A stretch of 64,000 nucleotides of DNA from Voacanga thouarsii. Lineage: Eukaryota > Streptophyta > Magnoliopsida > Gentianales > Apocynaceae. The translations under genes and the position numbers were made by a program. Location: contig JANUWF010003369.1 in assembly GCA_026120185.1 (NCBI GenBank), positions 186,001 to 250,000 of the forward strand, written 5' to 3'. The notes below the pieces were generated by a model that saw only the letters and a list, made by a program, of their open reading frames with translations, was not told where the DNA came from and did not search any database. How positions within the stretch are numbered: the stretch's first letter is position 1; every line of letters begins with the position of its first letter. This document shows, in pieces, positions 13,089-24,735 of the stretch.

Positions 13089-14662
13089 TAGGGCTGTTTC
13101 AAGAAAATCAAAACCCGAATCAATCCGACCGATCCAACCTAATTCAACCCAAATTTTGATTTTTTGGGTTGGTTTGGGTTGGATTGGGTTAAGAAAATTA
13201 AGAACCGATAATTTGATTCGAGTTTTTTAAATTATATAACCCAACCCGAATCCATATATTTAATTAAATTTATTTAATTTTAAAAAATATATTAAAACAT
13301 TAAAAATTAAAAAATAAAATCAGACAAACACTAAAATCTAAATATCCTTTTAGACAAAATCACTTCAAGGTCACAGGCCTCTCTTTTTCTCGTTCGGTCG
13401 TTTATATTGTTCTGCTACTGCGCCGCTGATCTGAGATCTCCAAGTCCATCATCTTCTTACTCTACTACGATGTTATTTATGGAAAGACACTCTCCTTCAA
13501 AACTAATTCAAATCCATCTCCAAAACTCATCAATCCTTACTTTCTATTCCTGGTATATATGATAAATGTGTAATTGTATGAGTCATCATTTTTGTCCAAA
13601 AAATGTGTTTGACTTGTTTTTTTTTTTGTACTTGTCATACAAAAATCGAGTTTTTAAGGGCTATCAATTCAAGATGCTTAAAGGGGTATCTCAAAAATTT
13701 TCTTGGCGGAGAGTATCAAAGTAAAAATAGGCCTTAAGATCACAGCAAAAACAACTGCTTTAAAGAACATTGAAGTTGAAGTTGACAAGTCACTGGGTTT
13801 GACTTTGAGCCTAAAGGCAGGAGGTGGTGTGGTCATCACGGTGAGTTTCTTAATACCTATCTTGGTAATTTGATCGAGTATTGCATTTCTGATTTTGGTG
13901 GTAATTAGTTGGAAAATCGCTAATCACTAATCAGATTGTTTTTGTAATGCTTTGTAGTATTGTTAAGTTTGGAGTTTTTACAACTGAAAATGAATTAGTA
14001 TCAGATGGATGATGATATTCTTGTTGGTATTGTTTAATGTTATTTTTTGTCTGTTTATGAGCTTTTACAAAGAGTTCTATTTGGTTTACAGATAGTAAAT
14101 AAAGTATTGAGATTAATTTGAATCATTCTTTTTTAATTGCGATACTGACTATATTTATTCATTGTAAAATTTTCAAACTCTTCATACACTAAAGTAGTTA
14201 AGGCATTTGGAGAAACAACTCCAGGTGATTGAAATTTATCTTTCATATCCAGATTAATCATATGAGTAGTCCAAGCAAATGCCTATGAGAGATTTTCAGT
14301 ATTCATCATTTTTTGCTACATTTGCTAATAAATTAATTTGATACTATGTGAACATGCACTCATATGCCTGATGCTTTTCATATTACCTTTTGTTAATATG
14401 TTTCAAATACATATTTTGTTTATAAAATTAGAAATATGTTCTAAGTGAGAGATTAAGACCTTACTTAGTAAATTATATACAAACCGATCAAACCAAACTA
14501 AACTGAACCAAACCAACCCAAATCGAACACAACCCAAACCAATGGTTTGAAGGTTTAAAATTTTAAATAGTTTGGTTTAGGTTTAAATTTTTAAAATTAA
14601 AATATTTGGATTGGGTTTAAAAATTAAAAAATCCAATCCAACCCGACCCATGAACAGTCGTA
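13089..14662. mobile_element. Non-autonomous hAT-type DNA transposon with exon-like insert
   Basis: A perfect 8-bp duplication GTCGTGAG flanks the segment (13081-13088 and 14663-14670), which is the hAT target length. The ends are imperfect inverted repeats: TAGGGCTGTTTCA on the left, and TACGACTGTTCA as the reverse complement of the right end. Sub-terminal blocks rich in AACCCAACC / GGTTGGGTT are typical of plant hAT elements. No transposase is visible in the 1574 bp, so it would move only with help in trans. The interior holds a non-repetitive part (about 13370-14200) with an exon-like open stretch. Confidence 0.85.
13682..13840 (+). pseudogene. Exon-like fragment inside the hAT element, protein not recognised
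   Basis: The plus strand is open after a TAA at 13679-13681 and reads through 53 codons, including EVEVDKSLGLTLSLKAGGG. It then meets a good splice-donor sequence, ACG then GTGAGT at 13841. The codon content is much less AT-biased than the surroundings. No matching second exon or start codon was found, so this looks like a captured piece of a host gene. I do not recognise the protein family. Confidence 0.45.
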
Positions 14663-14670
14663 GTCGTGAG

Positions 14671-15235
14671 TATGTTAAGGAAAGAAAAATATTAAAGAAA
14701 ATATCCCTTATTACTAACCATTGTGAGTGCACAAAGCACAAGAAGATTTTCAGAAGTAATAGGAAATAATAAATATGAAATCAATCGAACAAGAACAACC
14801 TCTCTATACAAAGGTAAATTACAATGCACAAAACTATCAACTCCCAAACCCAATAAATTCCTCCAATCTCATTGACTCACTTTTCTTTGTCCCAAAAATA
14901 AAATATCTGAAGCCACTTCCACTTGAAGATGTTATGACGACAAAGTGTATGAGGGCCACCAAAGAAGTACAAGCAAGATGGTCCATATTACCAAGGATTA
15001 AGCTTTTGAGTGCCATGTTGAAGACCTTATTAGATATCTTGATTTCTTTTGAATGTTTGTATCTTCTTCTCGGGAAGCCTTCATTTATTCTTTGATTAAA
15101 ATGAAAATCTGCAAAGGAAGGACTTTGTGAATAAGCCTATCAAGCTGGTAGTCGTAGTAAAATTGCTCTATATACCTAACAGAAAAGAAAGAATAAATGA
15201 TAATGACTTACATTGTTGGAGGTAGAAAGTGGAGC
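14671..15235. other. 3' flank of the extensin gene
   Basis: This stretch lies downstream of the minus-strand extensin stop. A plus-strand open frame of 106 codons (14775-15095) has no recognisable features and lies in the presumed 3' untranslated and flanking region, so it is not called as a gene. Confidence 0.5.
15084..15089 (-). terminator. Candidate polyadenylation signal of the extensin gene
   Basis: AATAAA on the minus strand, about 150 bases downstream of the stop at 15236-15238, is placed plausibly for a plant 3' untranslated region. This is a weak motif in AT-rich DNA, so the call is tentative. Confidence 0.4.
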
Positions 15236-18200
15236 TTAGTAGTAGGTTGGAGGAGGTGGGGAAGCATAAATGTATACTGGAGGTGGCGGAGATTTCAAAG
15301 GTGGAGGAGGAGAGGAGTAGTAGTATGGGGGTGGAGGAGATGGCGATGGGGGGGGAGGGGACTTGTAGACGTAGGGAGGTGGGGGAGAGGGAGATGGTGG
15401 TGGTGGAGATTTGTAGTAGTATGGTGGAGGAGGAGATGGCGATGGTGGTGGAGGAGAGTGGTAGTAGTAGGGAGGTGGTGGTGATGGGGAAGGTGGTGGT
15501 GGAGACTTGTAGTAGTACGGTGGAGGAGGTGATGGTGAAGGAGGAGGAGGTGACTTGTAGTAGTATGGGGGAGGTGGAGATGGGGATGGTGGTGGAGGAG
15601 ACTTGTAGTAGTATGGTGGATAAGGAGATGGCGATGGTGGTGGAGGAGAGTGGTAGTAGTAGGGAGGTGGTGGTGATGGGGAAGGTGGTGGTGGAGACTT
15701 GTAGTAGTACGGTGGAGGAGGTGATGGTGAAGGTGGAGGAGGGGACTTGTAGTAGTATGGGGGAGGTGGAGATGGGGATGGTGGCGGAGGGGACTTGTAG
15801 TAGTATGGTGGATGAGGAGATGGAGATGGCGGAGGAGGGGATTTGTAGTAGTACGGGGGTGGAGGAGATGGTGAAGGAGGTGGGGGGGAATGGTAGTAGT
15901 ATGGTGGAGGAGGGGATGGCGATGGTGGAGGAGGGGACTTGTAGTAGTATGGGGGATGTGGAGCTGGGGATGGTGGAGGTGGAGACTTATAGTAGTATGG
16001 TGGATGAGGAGATGGCGATGGTGGAGGAGGGGACTTGTAGTAATAGGGAGGTGTTGGTGATGGTGGTGGTGGTGGAGGAGATTTGTAGTAGTACGGTGCT
16101 GGAGGAGATGGAGATGGTGGTGGTGGAGACTTGTAATAGTATGGAGGTGGTGGTGATGGTGAGGGTGGTGGTGGAGACTTGTAGTAGTATGGTGGTGGAG
16201 GAGATGGAGATGGGGGTGGTGGCGACTTGTAATAGTAAGGAGGTGGTGGTGATGGTGAGGGAGGAGGCGGAGACTTGTAGTAGTATGGTGGTGGTGGAGA
16301 TTTAACCGGTGGGGGTGGTGAAGTGTAGTGGTATGGTGGTGGTGGTGGGGATGTATAGTAGTACGGTGGCGGTGGAGATGTGTAGTAGTAAGGAGCAGGA
16401 GTTGGCTTGGGCTTTCTACATTCTTCGTAAGGAGTCTTGGAAGCATAAGCAAATGGCTTGGCGTAGAGCACAACTTCGTAGTCAGTCTTGGATTTTACTT
16501 TGAGATCAGCTCCCTTCTTTCCCCAGTGAAGGTTTGTCGGGATGTTACACTTGGAATCCTTTGGTGCCATATGGAGTTTAGCCTTGCATGCCTTTGCCCC
16601 ATATTTGCCATAATCAAACCCTTCCAGTGTGATGCTGTATTTGCCATTGATCTTGGTCTTACCATATGCTACAATTTCTTTGTCGCCTGCCTTGCATTTC
16701 ACCTCAACAATGGCACCTACTCCAATGGTAAGAAAAACTTTTCAGAAAAATAAGAATTTTTAAGACAAATATGTTAGCACTAAATTAAACAGCCAGACAA
16801 CAAATTACGAAATTTGTCCTATCCAAATTGAATATGAAACAAATTGACACGTGGAATTTTGTACCCCAAAAAGGTTAACATGATTAATTGACAAGTTGTT
16901 TAACTTGTTATGCACCGTTTTATTGATTGGATCTTATTTTATTTTATGTTTGATTGGATCTTATTTTATTTTACGTAAGTGGTATACTCAGCTGAAATAG
17001 CTGAATAGGTGCTTTTCAGATATAAATAGAGAAGAGGCTGCTACCATTTTGTGTTACAACGGAGGCATGACCAAGCCGCCTTTACCAACTCACATCCAGA
17101 ATTTAATACGATGACAATTGTTTCTGATTGTCATATGAGTTGACGCACTGCACTTTCAGATTAAAAATTCGTCCGCCTCATTTTCAAATTTAACGAACAT
17201 TTCAACAAGGCATTTCAAAATAAGTGTTACTTACTGATTTGGGCATTTAATCAAGAAAGTGACGCGAACGGCCAACGAAAATATTAAAAGGTAGGCATAC
17301 TGAAAAAACGTGCACATAGAAAAAAGGAATAGAAAAAATGAATTTCTTTTTTTTGAAAAATTTTCGCAACACTATTTGGCGGAAAAAAGTAGTACCTTTG
17401 AGATGTTTCTTGTCATGGGATTTCTCGGGGTAGTCCCAGTCGTAGCATCTGTAGCAGTATACTTTTCCTACAGCCTTAATTACCAAGGAGTGAGGATGAG
17501 GAGGGTAATAATGAGTTGGTGGTGGTGGAGAAGTGTAGTAGTATGGGGTAGGTGGAGACTTCTTAGGAGGTGGTGGAGAAGAATAGTAATATGGTGGAGG
17601 AAGAGACTTAACAGGAGGTGGTGGTGATGTGTAGTGGTAAGGAGGAGGTGGGGATTTCTTTGGCGGTGGTGGGGAAATGTAGTAGTATGGTGGTGGGAGT
17701 GATTTAACAGGTGGTGGAGGAGAAGTGTAGTAATATGGAGGAGGTGGTGACTTCACTGGTGGGGGAGGTGAAGTATAGTAATATGGAGGAGGTGGAGACT
17801 TCTTTGGTGGTGGTGGAGAAGTATAGTAGTATGGTGGTGGTGGTGGTGACTTAACCGGTGGGGGAGGTGAAGTGTAGTAGTATGGGGGTGACTTGACTGG
17901 TGGTGGTGGGGAACTGTAATAGTATGGAGGTGGAGGAGACTTCTCTGGTGGTGGTGGGGAAGTGTAGTAGTATGGTGGTGGGGGTGACTTAAGTGGTGGT
18001 GGAGGAGAAGTGTAGTAGTATGGAGGAGGTGGTGACTTCACTGGTGGGGGAGGCGAAATATAGTAATATGGAGGAGGTGGAGACTTCTTTGGTGGTGGTG
18101 GAGAAGTATAGTAGTATGGTGGTGGTGGTGACTTAACCGGTGGGGGAGGTGAAGTGTAGTAGTATGGGGGTGACTTGGCTGGTGGTGGTGGGGAACTGTA

Positions 18201-19370
18201 ATAATATGGAGGTGGAGGAGACTTCTCTGGTGGTGGTGGCGAAGTGTAGTGGTATGGTGGTGGGGGTGACTTAACTGGTGGTGGAGGAGAAGTGTAGTAG
18301 TATGGAGGAGGTGGTGACTTCACTGGTGGTGGAGGAGAAGTGTAGTAGTATGGAGGAGGTGGAGACTCCTTTGGTGGTGGTGGAGAAGTATAGTAGTATG
18401 GTGGTGGTGGTGACTTAACCGGTGGAGGAGGTGAAGTGTAGTAGTATGGGGGAGGTGGTGATGGTGAACTGTAATAATATGGAGGTGGAGGAGACTTCTC
18501 TGGTGGTGGCGGGGACATGTAGTAGTAAGGGGGTGGAGGATGCAGGGACTTAGGTGGAGGTGGAGGTGAATTATAGTAGTAAGGTGGAGGCGGTGAAGGA
18601 GAGGGTGGTGGAGGTGACTTGTAGTAATAAGGTGGTGGAGATTTCACTGGTGGTGGAGGGGATACGTAATAGTAGGGAGGAGGAGGTGATGGTGAAGGAG
18701 GTGGTGGAGATTTATAGTAGTATGGTGGAGGCGGAGATGGAGAAGGTGGTGGGGGAGACTTGTAGTAATAAGGTGGGGGAGGTGATGGTGAAGGTGGTGG
18801 CGGTGATTTATAGTAGTAAGGTGGTGGAGGAGAGGGTGATGGTGGAGGCGGAGACTTATAGTAGTAAGGTGGTGGGGGTGAAGGTGAAGGTGGTGGGGGA
18901 GACAGGTAGATATACGGTGGAGGTGGTGAAGGAGATGGTGGCGGTGGGGATTTGTACATGTAAGGGGGTGGTGGAGAAGGTGAGGGAGGTGGAGGCGACT
19001 TGTAGACATAGGGTGGATGTGGGGACGGAGAGGGAGGTGGGGGAGACTTATAAACATATGGTGGTGGTGGTGAAGGAGAAGGTGGGGGGGGAGACTTATA
19101 CTCATAAGGTGGTGGAGGAGAGGGTGATGGTGGGGGAGGAGACTTGTAAACATATGGTGGTGGCGGTGATGGAGAAGGTGGAGGAGGAGACTTATACTCA
19201 TAAGGTGGTGGAGGTGATGGAGAAGGAGGAGGAGGTGAGTTGTACTCATAAGGTGGTGGAGGTGGAGAAGAGTAAACATAAGGATCTGCTGAGACCATAG
19301 AAACTGCCATCATGGCCAATGCCACTAGCAACAGACGATCCCTTGCGGGATCGCTGCGGTGAAGCCTCAT
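15236..19370 (-). CDS. Extensin-Ole e 1-extensin chimeric cell-wall protein, two exons
   Basis: Exon 1 is 19370-17396, the intron is 17395-16717 (GT...AG, 679 bp), and exon 2 is 16716-15236. Joined in phase 1 they give about 1151 residues. Residues 1-28 form a signal peptide ending MVSA. Residues 29 to about 620 are Ser-Pro4 extensin repeats with YVY, YEY and YYY tyrosine motifs. About 625-765 is a Pollen Ole e 1 domain with six cysteines (VYCYRC, VKC, KAC, SKC, EEC), split by the intron after KKHLKG. The rest is a second extensin arm ending TYY. Extensins are secreted, hydroxylated and glycosylated, and cross-linked through tyrosines to strengthen the wall. Each exon alone looks like a separate gene, because an internal GTG or the intron read-through hides the join; the split domain proves a single gene. 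The start is the only ATG giving a signal peptide. Confidence 0.92.
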
Positions 19371-19514
19371 GATCTGCCGGAATTTCCTTCAAATGCAGCC
19401 AAAGTGGAAGCTTTCAACCCCTCTGCTAAAAACTGAGGGAGCTGTTATGGGAAGAAAGCTTTTCTACTGGTTTAGTTGAGAGTGGTGATGTTTGGAGCAC
19501 TCTGTGCCTCAGAG

Positions 19515-19522
19515 TATTTATA
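19515..19522 (-). promoter_or_regulatory. TATA box of the extensin gene
   Basis: TATAAATA on the minus strand lies about 145 bases upstream of the extensin ATG, in a context consistent with a plant core promoter and a short 5' leader. Confidence 0.65.
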
Positions 19523-20810
19523 CTAAAACGCACCTGGAAACAGTCGTTAGAACAGAGCTGTCAATTAGGGACCGATTCGATAATTTCCTTTGATTATTTG
19601 AGTTAAATTGTGTGACCAACCCGCTCCAGCTGGACAAGTGCAAGTTTTATATGGCTTCTCGTTTTTCTCTTTCTAAGAACAAGTCACCTGCTGCACAGAT
19701 TTATTCGCATCATGTGGTGTAGCCGGCGCTTGGTATTATTTTAATAGTTCCACTTCTCAACCATTCTATGATTTGATCTTTTGCTGCTACTCTGCACCTT
19801 CTCGTGAATATTGAGATCATACACATTTTGCTGAAATTTCCTTCTTATTTCCCATTTTCTAGTTGCCCTTAAAAGCATAGAATTTTTCAGCGTTGTCTCA
19901 TTCAGATTCAGATATATGGTTAAAATATGATCCCAGCTGGGAGGAAATTTAAGCTTGTTTTCCAAGTTTTAACCCCAAATTTTATATACTAATTCGTGGA
20001 TCGCACGATTTGGATCTCTTTCGAGAATGTTTTTACCATATAAACTTATAACAGTACCAAAAGAAGTGTTTCTGTGTATTTGTTTTTCTGGCTAGAGAAA
20101 GAAAGGTCAAAGATGGATCAGTAATTTCAATCTTAAAACTGTAAAATGTTGTAGCATTTGATATTATCACTGTGTCAAAACCTTTAACTGGATGCCTAAT
20201 TATTAATAGTTGCGCAGAGAGGCAAAGGACAATAAGTTAAACCCAGCAAGTTAACGAAATTTATAATTCTGTGACTTATTCTGCGTTTCATTCTGGATGC
20301 AATGTGATTTCAATCTGGAAACGGCTTTTAAATATTGTTCACTTGAACTGAGTTAGCATTGGCACATAATTGGAACAAGTTGACTTGGTGATCAGATTTC
20401 TTAAGAGACTACGTATTGAAATCTCAGTTGTTAATTTAAACATTTAAAAAAAAAATCTTCTCTCCACCCACCCAGGGATTATGTTGACGGGGCATGTGCT
20501 TTCCCAATAATGAGAGAGTGGCATGTGGAGTAATTAATCTCTTTGCAGCCTTGGGCAGTTGTGGTATGATTAAGACATAAAGAAAGAAGGCTCTGTACTT
20601 CGTTTTGATTTTCATTTTATGGAAGAAACAATAATTCCATGTGTGCTTGCAATATGAATACACAAGCCTCACTTTTTGATAATGGCATCTTTCTCATCTT
20701 CTACAGTCCTCTAAATTATGTGATCTTTTGGATTTGTTTCATTTAGGATCAAAATAAAAAAATTAGAATTTATAAGGCAAGTTACATGAAACAATATGTT
20801 AGACAATATT
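19523..20810. other. Upstream region of the extensin gene, no gene seen
   Basis: These 1.3 kb separate the extensin TATA box from the Copia target site at 20811. The minus-strand frames at 19741-19965 and 20436-20672 have no recognisable features. The stretch probably holds upstream control sequence of the extensin gene, but no specific element can be named. Confidence 0.5.
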
Positions 20811-20815
20811 ATTAT

Positions 20816-21182
20816 TGTTATAAAATTAGGGTAGTGTTAGAATAAAATTTACACACTACACACTAAGAAAATTCTAACTATTCTTTGCACAAGAATTTCT
20901 CTTCAAACTTCTCTCTTTCTTTCTCTCACAATTCTTTCTCTAATCTTTCTTTCACTAATCTTTCTTTCACAAAATAATGGTGTATTACAAACTTAGAGAA
21001 TAGCTCTATTTATAGAGCTCTAATTAGTGGATTACATCATGGCATACATCATCTTCCACTAATCTTAATTAGTGGTGTCTCCACTAAATGGTGGACATCC
21101 ATAAAAATCTTCTAATAATTCACATAAATCCATAATTAGTGGAGCCTCCACTAATTAATAAAGATTCTAATAATTCATAATA
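20816..21182 (-). repeat. 3' LTR of the RKD-carrying Copia
   Basis: This is a direct repeat of 25767-26133 of identical length. The AAGGGGGAG purine tract on the minus strand (21184-21191) abuts its inner edge. It contains a palindrome CCACTAAT-CTTA-ATTAGTGG (21056-21075) whose loop is inverted in the partner LTR. Confidence 0.95.
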
Positions 21183-21329
21183 CTCCCCCTTGGATGTCCA
21201 TCCATTACATAAAGAATATGTCTCGTTAAAACCTTACTAGATAAAAACCCAGTGGGAAAAAAATCTAGTGAAGGAAAAAGAGTACACTATTCTATATGTT
21301 CATTTATTACTCCCCTGATGAGATGATTC

Positions 21330-23490
21330 CTTTAAATCTTTAAACCGACGCATACTCGATTTTATATCTCAACTTTTCAAATGTTGCAGTCGGGAAAGTC
21401 TTCGTGAAAATATCTGCGAGGTTATCACATGACCGAATTTGTAACACATCAATTTCACATTTCTTCTGGAGTTCATGAGTAAAGAAGAATTTTGGTGAAA
21501 TATGTTTTGTCCGATCTCCTTTAATATATCCTCCTCGTATTGAGCTATGCAAGCTGCATTGTCTTCATAAAGAGGAGTTGGAATACCTTTGATTGATGAT
21601 AATCCACAACTTTCTCGGATATAATGAATCATGGATCTTAGCCATACACATTCTCGACTTGCTTCATGAATGGCTATAATTTCAGAGATGATTTGAAGAA
21701 GTAGTCGCTATAGATTGTTTCAGTAGAACGCCATGATATAGCGAGTATTTCCACATGTCAATAGATAGCCCGTTTGAGAACGTGCTTTATGTGGATCGGA
21801 TAAATAACCAGACATCTCGCATAACCTATCAATGTTGGACTGGTTTTATTTGAATAAAATAATCCGAGATCAATTGTACCTTGGAAATATCGAAGGACTT
21901 GTTTAATTCCATTCCAATGTCGTCGTGTTGGTGAAGAACTAAATCTTGCTAATAAATTGACAGACAAAAGCAATATCGAGTCGTGTATTATTAGCAAGAT
22001 ACATCAATGCACCAATTGCACTCGAGATATGGTACTTCAGGACCAAGGAGTTCTTCATCATTTTCTTGAGGTCGGAAAGGATCTTTATCCACATTTAATG
22101 ATCGCACGATCATTGGAATACTCAATGGATGTGCTTTGTCCATGTAAAATCTTTTTAGCACTTTTGTCTGTATATGTTGATTGATGAATAAATGTTCCAC
22201 TCTCCAAATGTTCAATTTGTAAACCAAGGCAAAATTTGGTTTTACCAAAATCCTTGATTTCGAATTCTCTTTTTAAATAATCAATTGTTTCTTGGAGCTC
22301 TTCAGGAGTTCCAATAAGATTAATATCATCAACATATATAGCTAATATCACAAATTTAGAACCAGATTTCTTAATAAAAACGCATGGACATACCTGGTCA
22401 TTTTTAAATCCCGCTTTCAATAAATATTCACTAAGACGTGTAAACCACATGCGCCCAGATTGCTTCAGGCCATATAATGATTTCTGCAACTTGATGGAGT
22501 AATTTTCACGAGGATAATGTTTATATGCTTCAGGCATATGAAATCCTTCGGGGATTTTCATGTAAACATCATTTTCTAAATTTTCATACAAGTAAGTGGT
22601 GACAACATCTAATAGGCACATATCTATCTTTTCATGTACTGCCAAACTGATAAGATATCGGAGTGTAATAGCATCAACAACAGGAGAATAAGTTTCATCA
22701 TAATCAATACCTGGTCTTTGTGAAAAACCTTGGGCTACTAATCGCGCTTTATATCGAACGATTTCACTCTTTTCATTGCGCTTTTGCACAAATATCCATT
22801 TGTAGCCAACAGGTTTTATACCTTCTGGTGTTCGGACTGCAGTCCGAAGACTTCACGTTTTGCCGGTGCATTTAACTCCGATTGAATCGCATCTTTCCAT
22901 TGCCGCCAATCTTTTCTATGCCGACATTCATCAATCGATATTTGTTCGGGATCATCATTATCCTGTGTAACATCAAGAGATATATTGTATGCAAATATAT
23001 TATCAATAACAGTTTCTATCCGATTCCAACTTCTACCGGAAGTGGTATAATTGATAGAAATTTCGGTGTTACTTTCATCAACTTCGGTTCTTTGTCATCG
23101 GTTCTCTCTTGGTCTTTATCATTCTTTTCTTCAATATGATCTTCGGATCATTTAATCCTCTTTTCTTTCGAGGATTTTTATCTTTAGAACCAAGAGGTCG
23201 GCCACGCTTACGGCGTGTTTTTGACTCAGCAGCTATAGGTATAATATTTTGTTCTGCTGGAACTTCAATTCGAATAGGAGCATTTATAGCTGGAATATGC
23301 GATTTTGTAACTCTTCTGGAGTCAACAAAAGCATCTGGCATTTGATTTGCAATGCTTTACAAATGAATTATCTTTTGAACTTCAAGTTCACACGCGCTTG
23401 TATGCGGATCAAGATAATTTAATGATGTTGTCCAATCACGATCTTTCTTGTACTTGTTTCTATTCTCCCCTAATTTAGGGAATAATGATT
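21330..23490 (-). pseudogene. Copia pol remnant: integrase-RT linker, reverse transcriptase, RNase H
   Basis: The block 23078-23341 is the Pol linker with the AT-hook-like RKRGRPLGSKDKNPRKKRG. The reverse transcriptase 22085-22789 has LVAQGFSQRPGIDYDETYSP, SLYGLKQSGRMWF and an intact YVDD (in LAIYVDDINLIG). The RNase H fragments 21340-21632 have YEDNAACIAQ and GDRTKHISPKFF. Frame breaks lie near 22170, 21990 and 21560, and between 22790 and 23070. The integrase core that should follow at higher coordinates is absent, because the RKD block begins at about 23491. A polymerase from another copy would be needed for movement. Confidence 0.9.
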
Positions 23491-23667
23491 TCACAAGAGA
23501 ATAAGAAAAGAAATATAAGAAAATGATGACAAGTAGGAAATGCCAAGAAAAATATCTCCTTTTTTTTTTTTTCACTCTTCCCGATCTGACTTTTCCTCTT
23601 CCTCTCTTGTCTTTTCTTCTCCTCCGACCCTCTACCTACCATCTACCTCTTCTTCTTCCTCATACAG

Positions 23668-23668
23668 A

Positions 23669-23699
<31 letters not shown>

Positions 23700-23716
23700 G
23701 TATCGATATATATATC
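23668..23716. repeat. (TA)n-rich microsatellite in the RKD 5' region
   Basis: A run of TA repeats with interruptions ends about 50 bases before the RKD start codon, following a pyrimidine-rich tract (23560-23660). It lies within the block carried by the Copia element. Confidence 0.85.
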
Positions 23717-23764
23717 AGATATCAGTCATTAGTAAACATCAAAAACAAAAATCACAAAGCAGAT

Positions 23765-24735
23765 ATGGAGACTCGTAATTCATTTGAGACATGGTCAAAT
23801 TTTGACTTAGTTTCTGCAGCAGATGTTGATGTATTTTCATTTCCAAACCAACCGCTTCTGCCTAATTTGAACGCAGAAGATTTTGATATGTTTTCCTTTC
23901 CAAACCAACCACTTCCTCCTAATTTCAGGTGAGATACCTTTGATGGCTTCCATTTGTTTTTAGTGTGCTTGATAATGAAATTAAACTCTCTTTTGGTTTA
24001 TTTTTTATGTAAATCAGTGGAAGTTTTGAACATACTGCTTTGGACCAAGTTGATTTGCCCCTACAAGAGACTGCTTTTGATATTGTTCCTCTTGATACTA
24101 TTCCTTTGAATGAGGATATGCTTGTGCATGATCCTTTCTACTCTCTAATGGATTTTGAACAATGCCAGAATATGTTTCCAGGTTATTATACATTTAAACA
24201 TGGATTTTGAATGGTATTACCTTTACTGATATTATTTTCTTTTTCTAGGAGAAATAATGAGTGGTCTTGGCAGCGAAGTCGGAGTAAGTACTCATGAAAT
24301 GCATAATATCGAAGTTCAAGATATTATTGCAGACAAAATTCCTGGGGAGAAGAAGATGATTAAGAGGCAGAGAGAGAAGAATGGCAATAACTCCCAGACA
24401 CTATCAAGAGAAACAATTTCGCAGTACTTTTACCTACCAATCATGAGCGCAGCCAAAGAACTGAATATTGGCATAACTCGTCTCAAGAAAAGATGTAGGG
24501 AGTTAGGAATTCGTCGATGGCCTCACAGGAAATTGGTGAGCTTGGAGACCATAATCAAGAATGTTCAGGTTCTCTCTCATACATACTTATAATTTGCAAG
24601 TATGAAACTATGAAAGATTTATAAGTAAATAACCGATGATATCACTTCGATTTACAGGATATGCAAAATAAAGAAGAAGGAGGACATATGGTCGAGAAGA
24701 AATTAAAAGAAGCCATTGCGATACTTGGAATGTGA
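23765..24735 (+). CDS. RKD: RWP-RK domain transcription factor, RKD subfamily, C-terminally frameshifted
   Basis: Exons are 23765-23928, 24018-24181, 24249-24568 and 24658-24735; all introns are GT-AG and phases join cleanly, giving 241 residues. The N-terminal part is acidic with two FSFPNQPL repeats. Residues about 162-214 form the RWP-RK DNA-binding domain, with ISQYFYLPIMSAAKELNIG, TRLKKRCRELGIRRWPHRK (RRWPHRK at about 198-204) and LETIIKNV. RKD proteins are nuclear regulators of egg-cell and gametophyte identity. In exon 4 an extra G in CTTGGAATG (24724-24732) shifts the frame to a TGA at 24733. Without it the family's C-terminal stretch (RQACFKAKYNKKY) would continue to a stop at 24878-24880. 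The gene lies inside, and antisense to, a Copia element. The ATG at 23765 is chosen because upstream in-frame sequence is low-complexity. Confidence 0.85.

Noticed and set aside
14775..15095. Plus-strand 106-codon open frame
   Set aside because: No recognisable domain; it lies in the 3' flank of the extensin gene and overlaps the candidate polyadenylation signal.
15229..16473. Long open frames overlapping the extensin exon 2 (plus-strand 358 codons; minus-strand His-rich 392 codons)
   Set aside because: They are frame shadows of the Pro/Ser/Tyr repeat codons and lack any start context or domain.
17310..19300. Open frames opposite or overlapping extensin exon 1 (for example plus 18554-19300)
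   Set aside because: These are low-complexity shadows of the repeat; the minus-strand frame has the signal peptide and the split Ole e 1 domain.
15236..19370. Regularly spaced repeats that could suggest a CRISPR-like array
   Set aside because: The periodicity is that of extensin codons in a plant gene; there are no repeat-spacer units.
23540..23764. Upstream extension of the RKD protein from 23540
   Set aside because: The in-frame extension is Phe/Ser-rich and then encoded by a TA microsatellite; the ATG at 23765 begins family-like acidic sequence.
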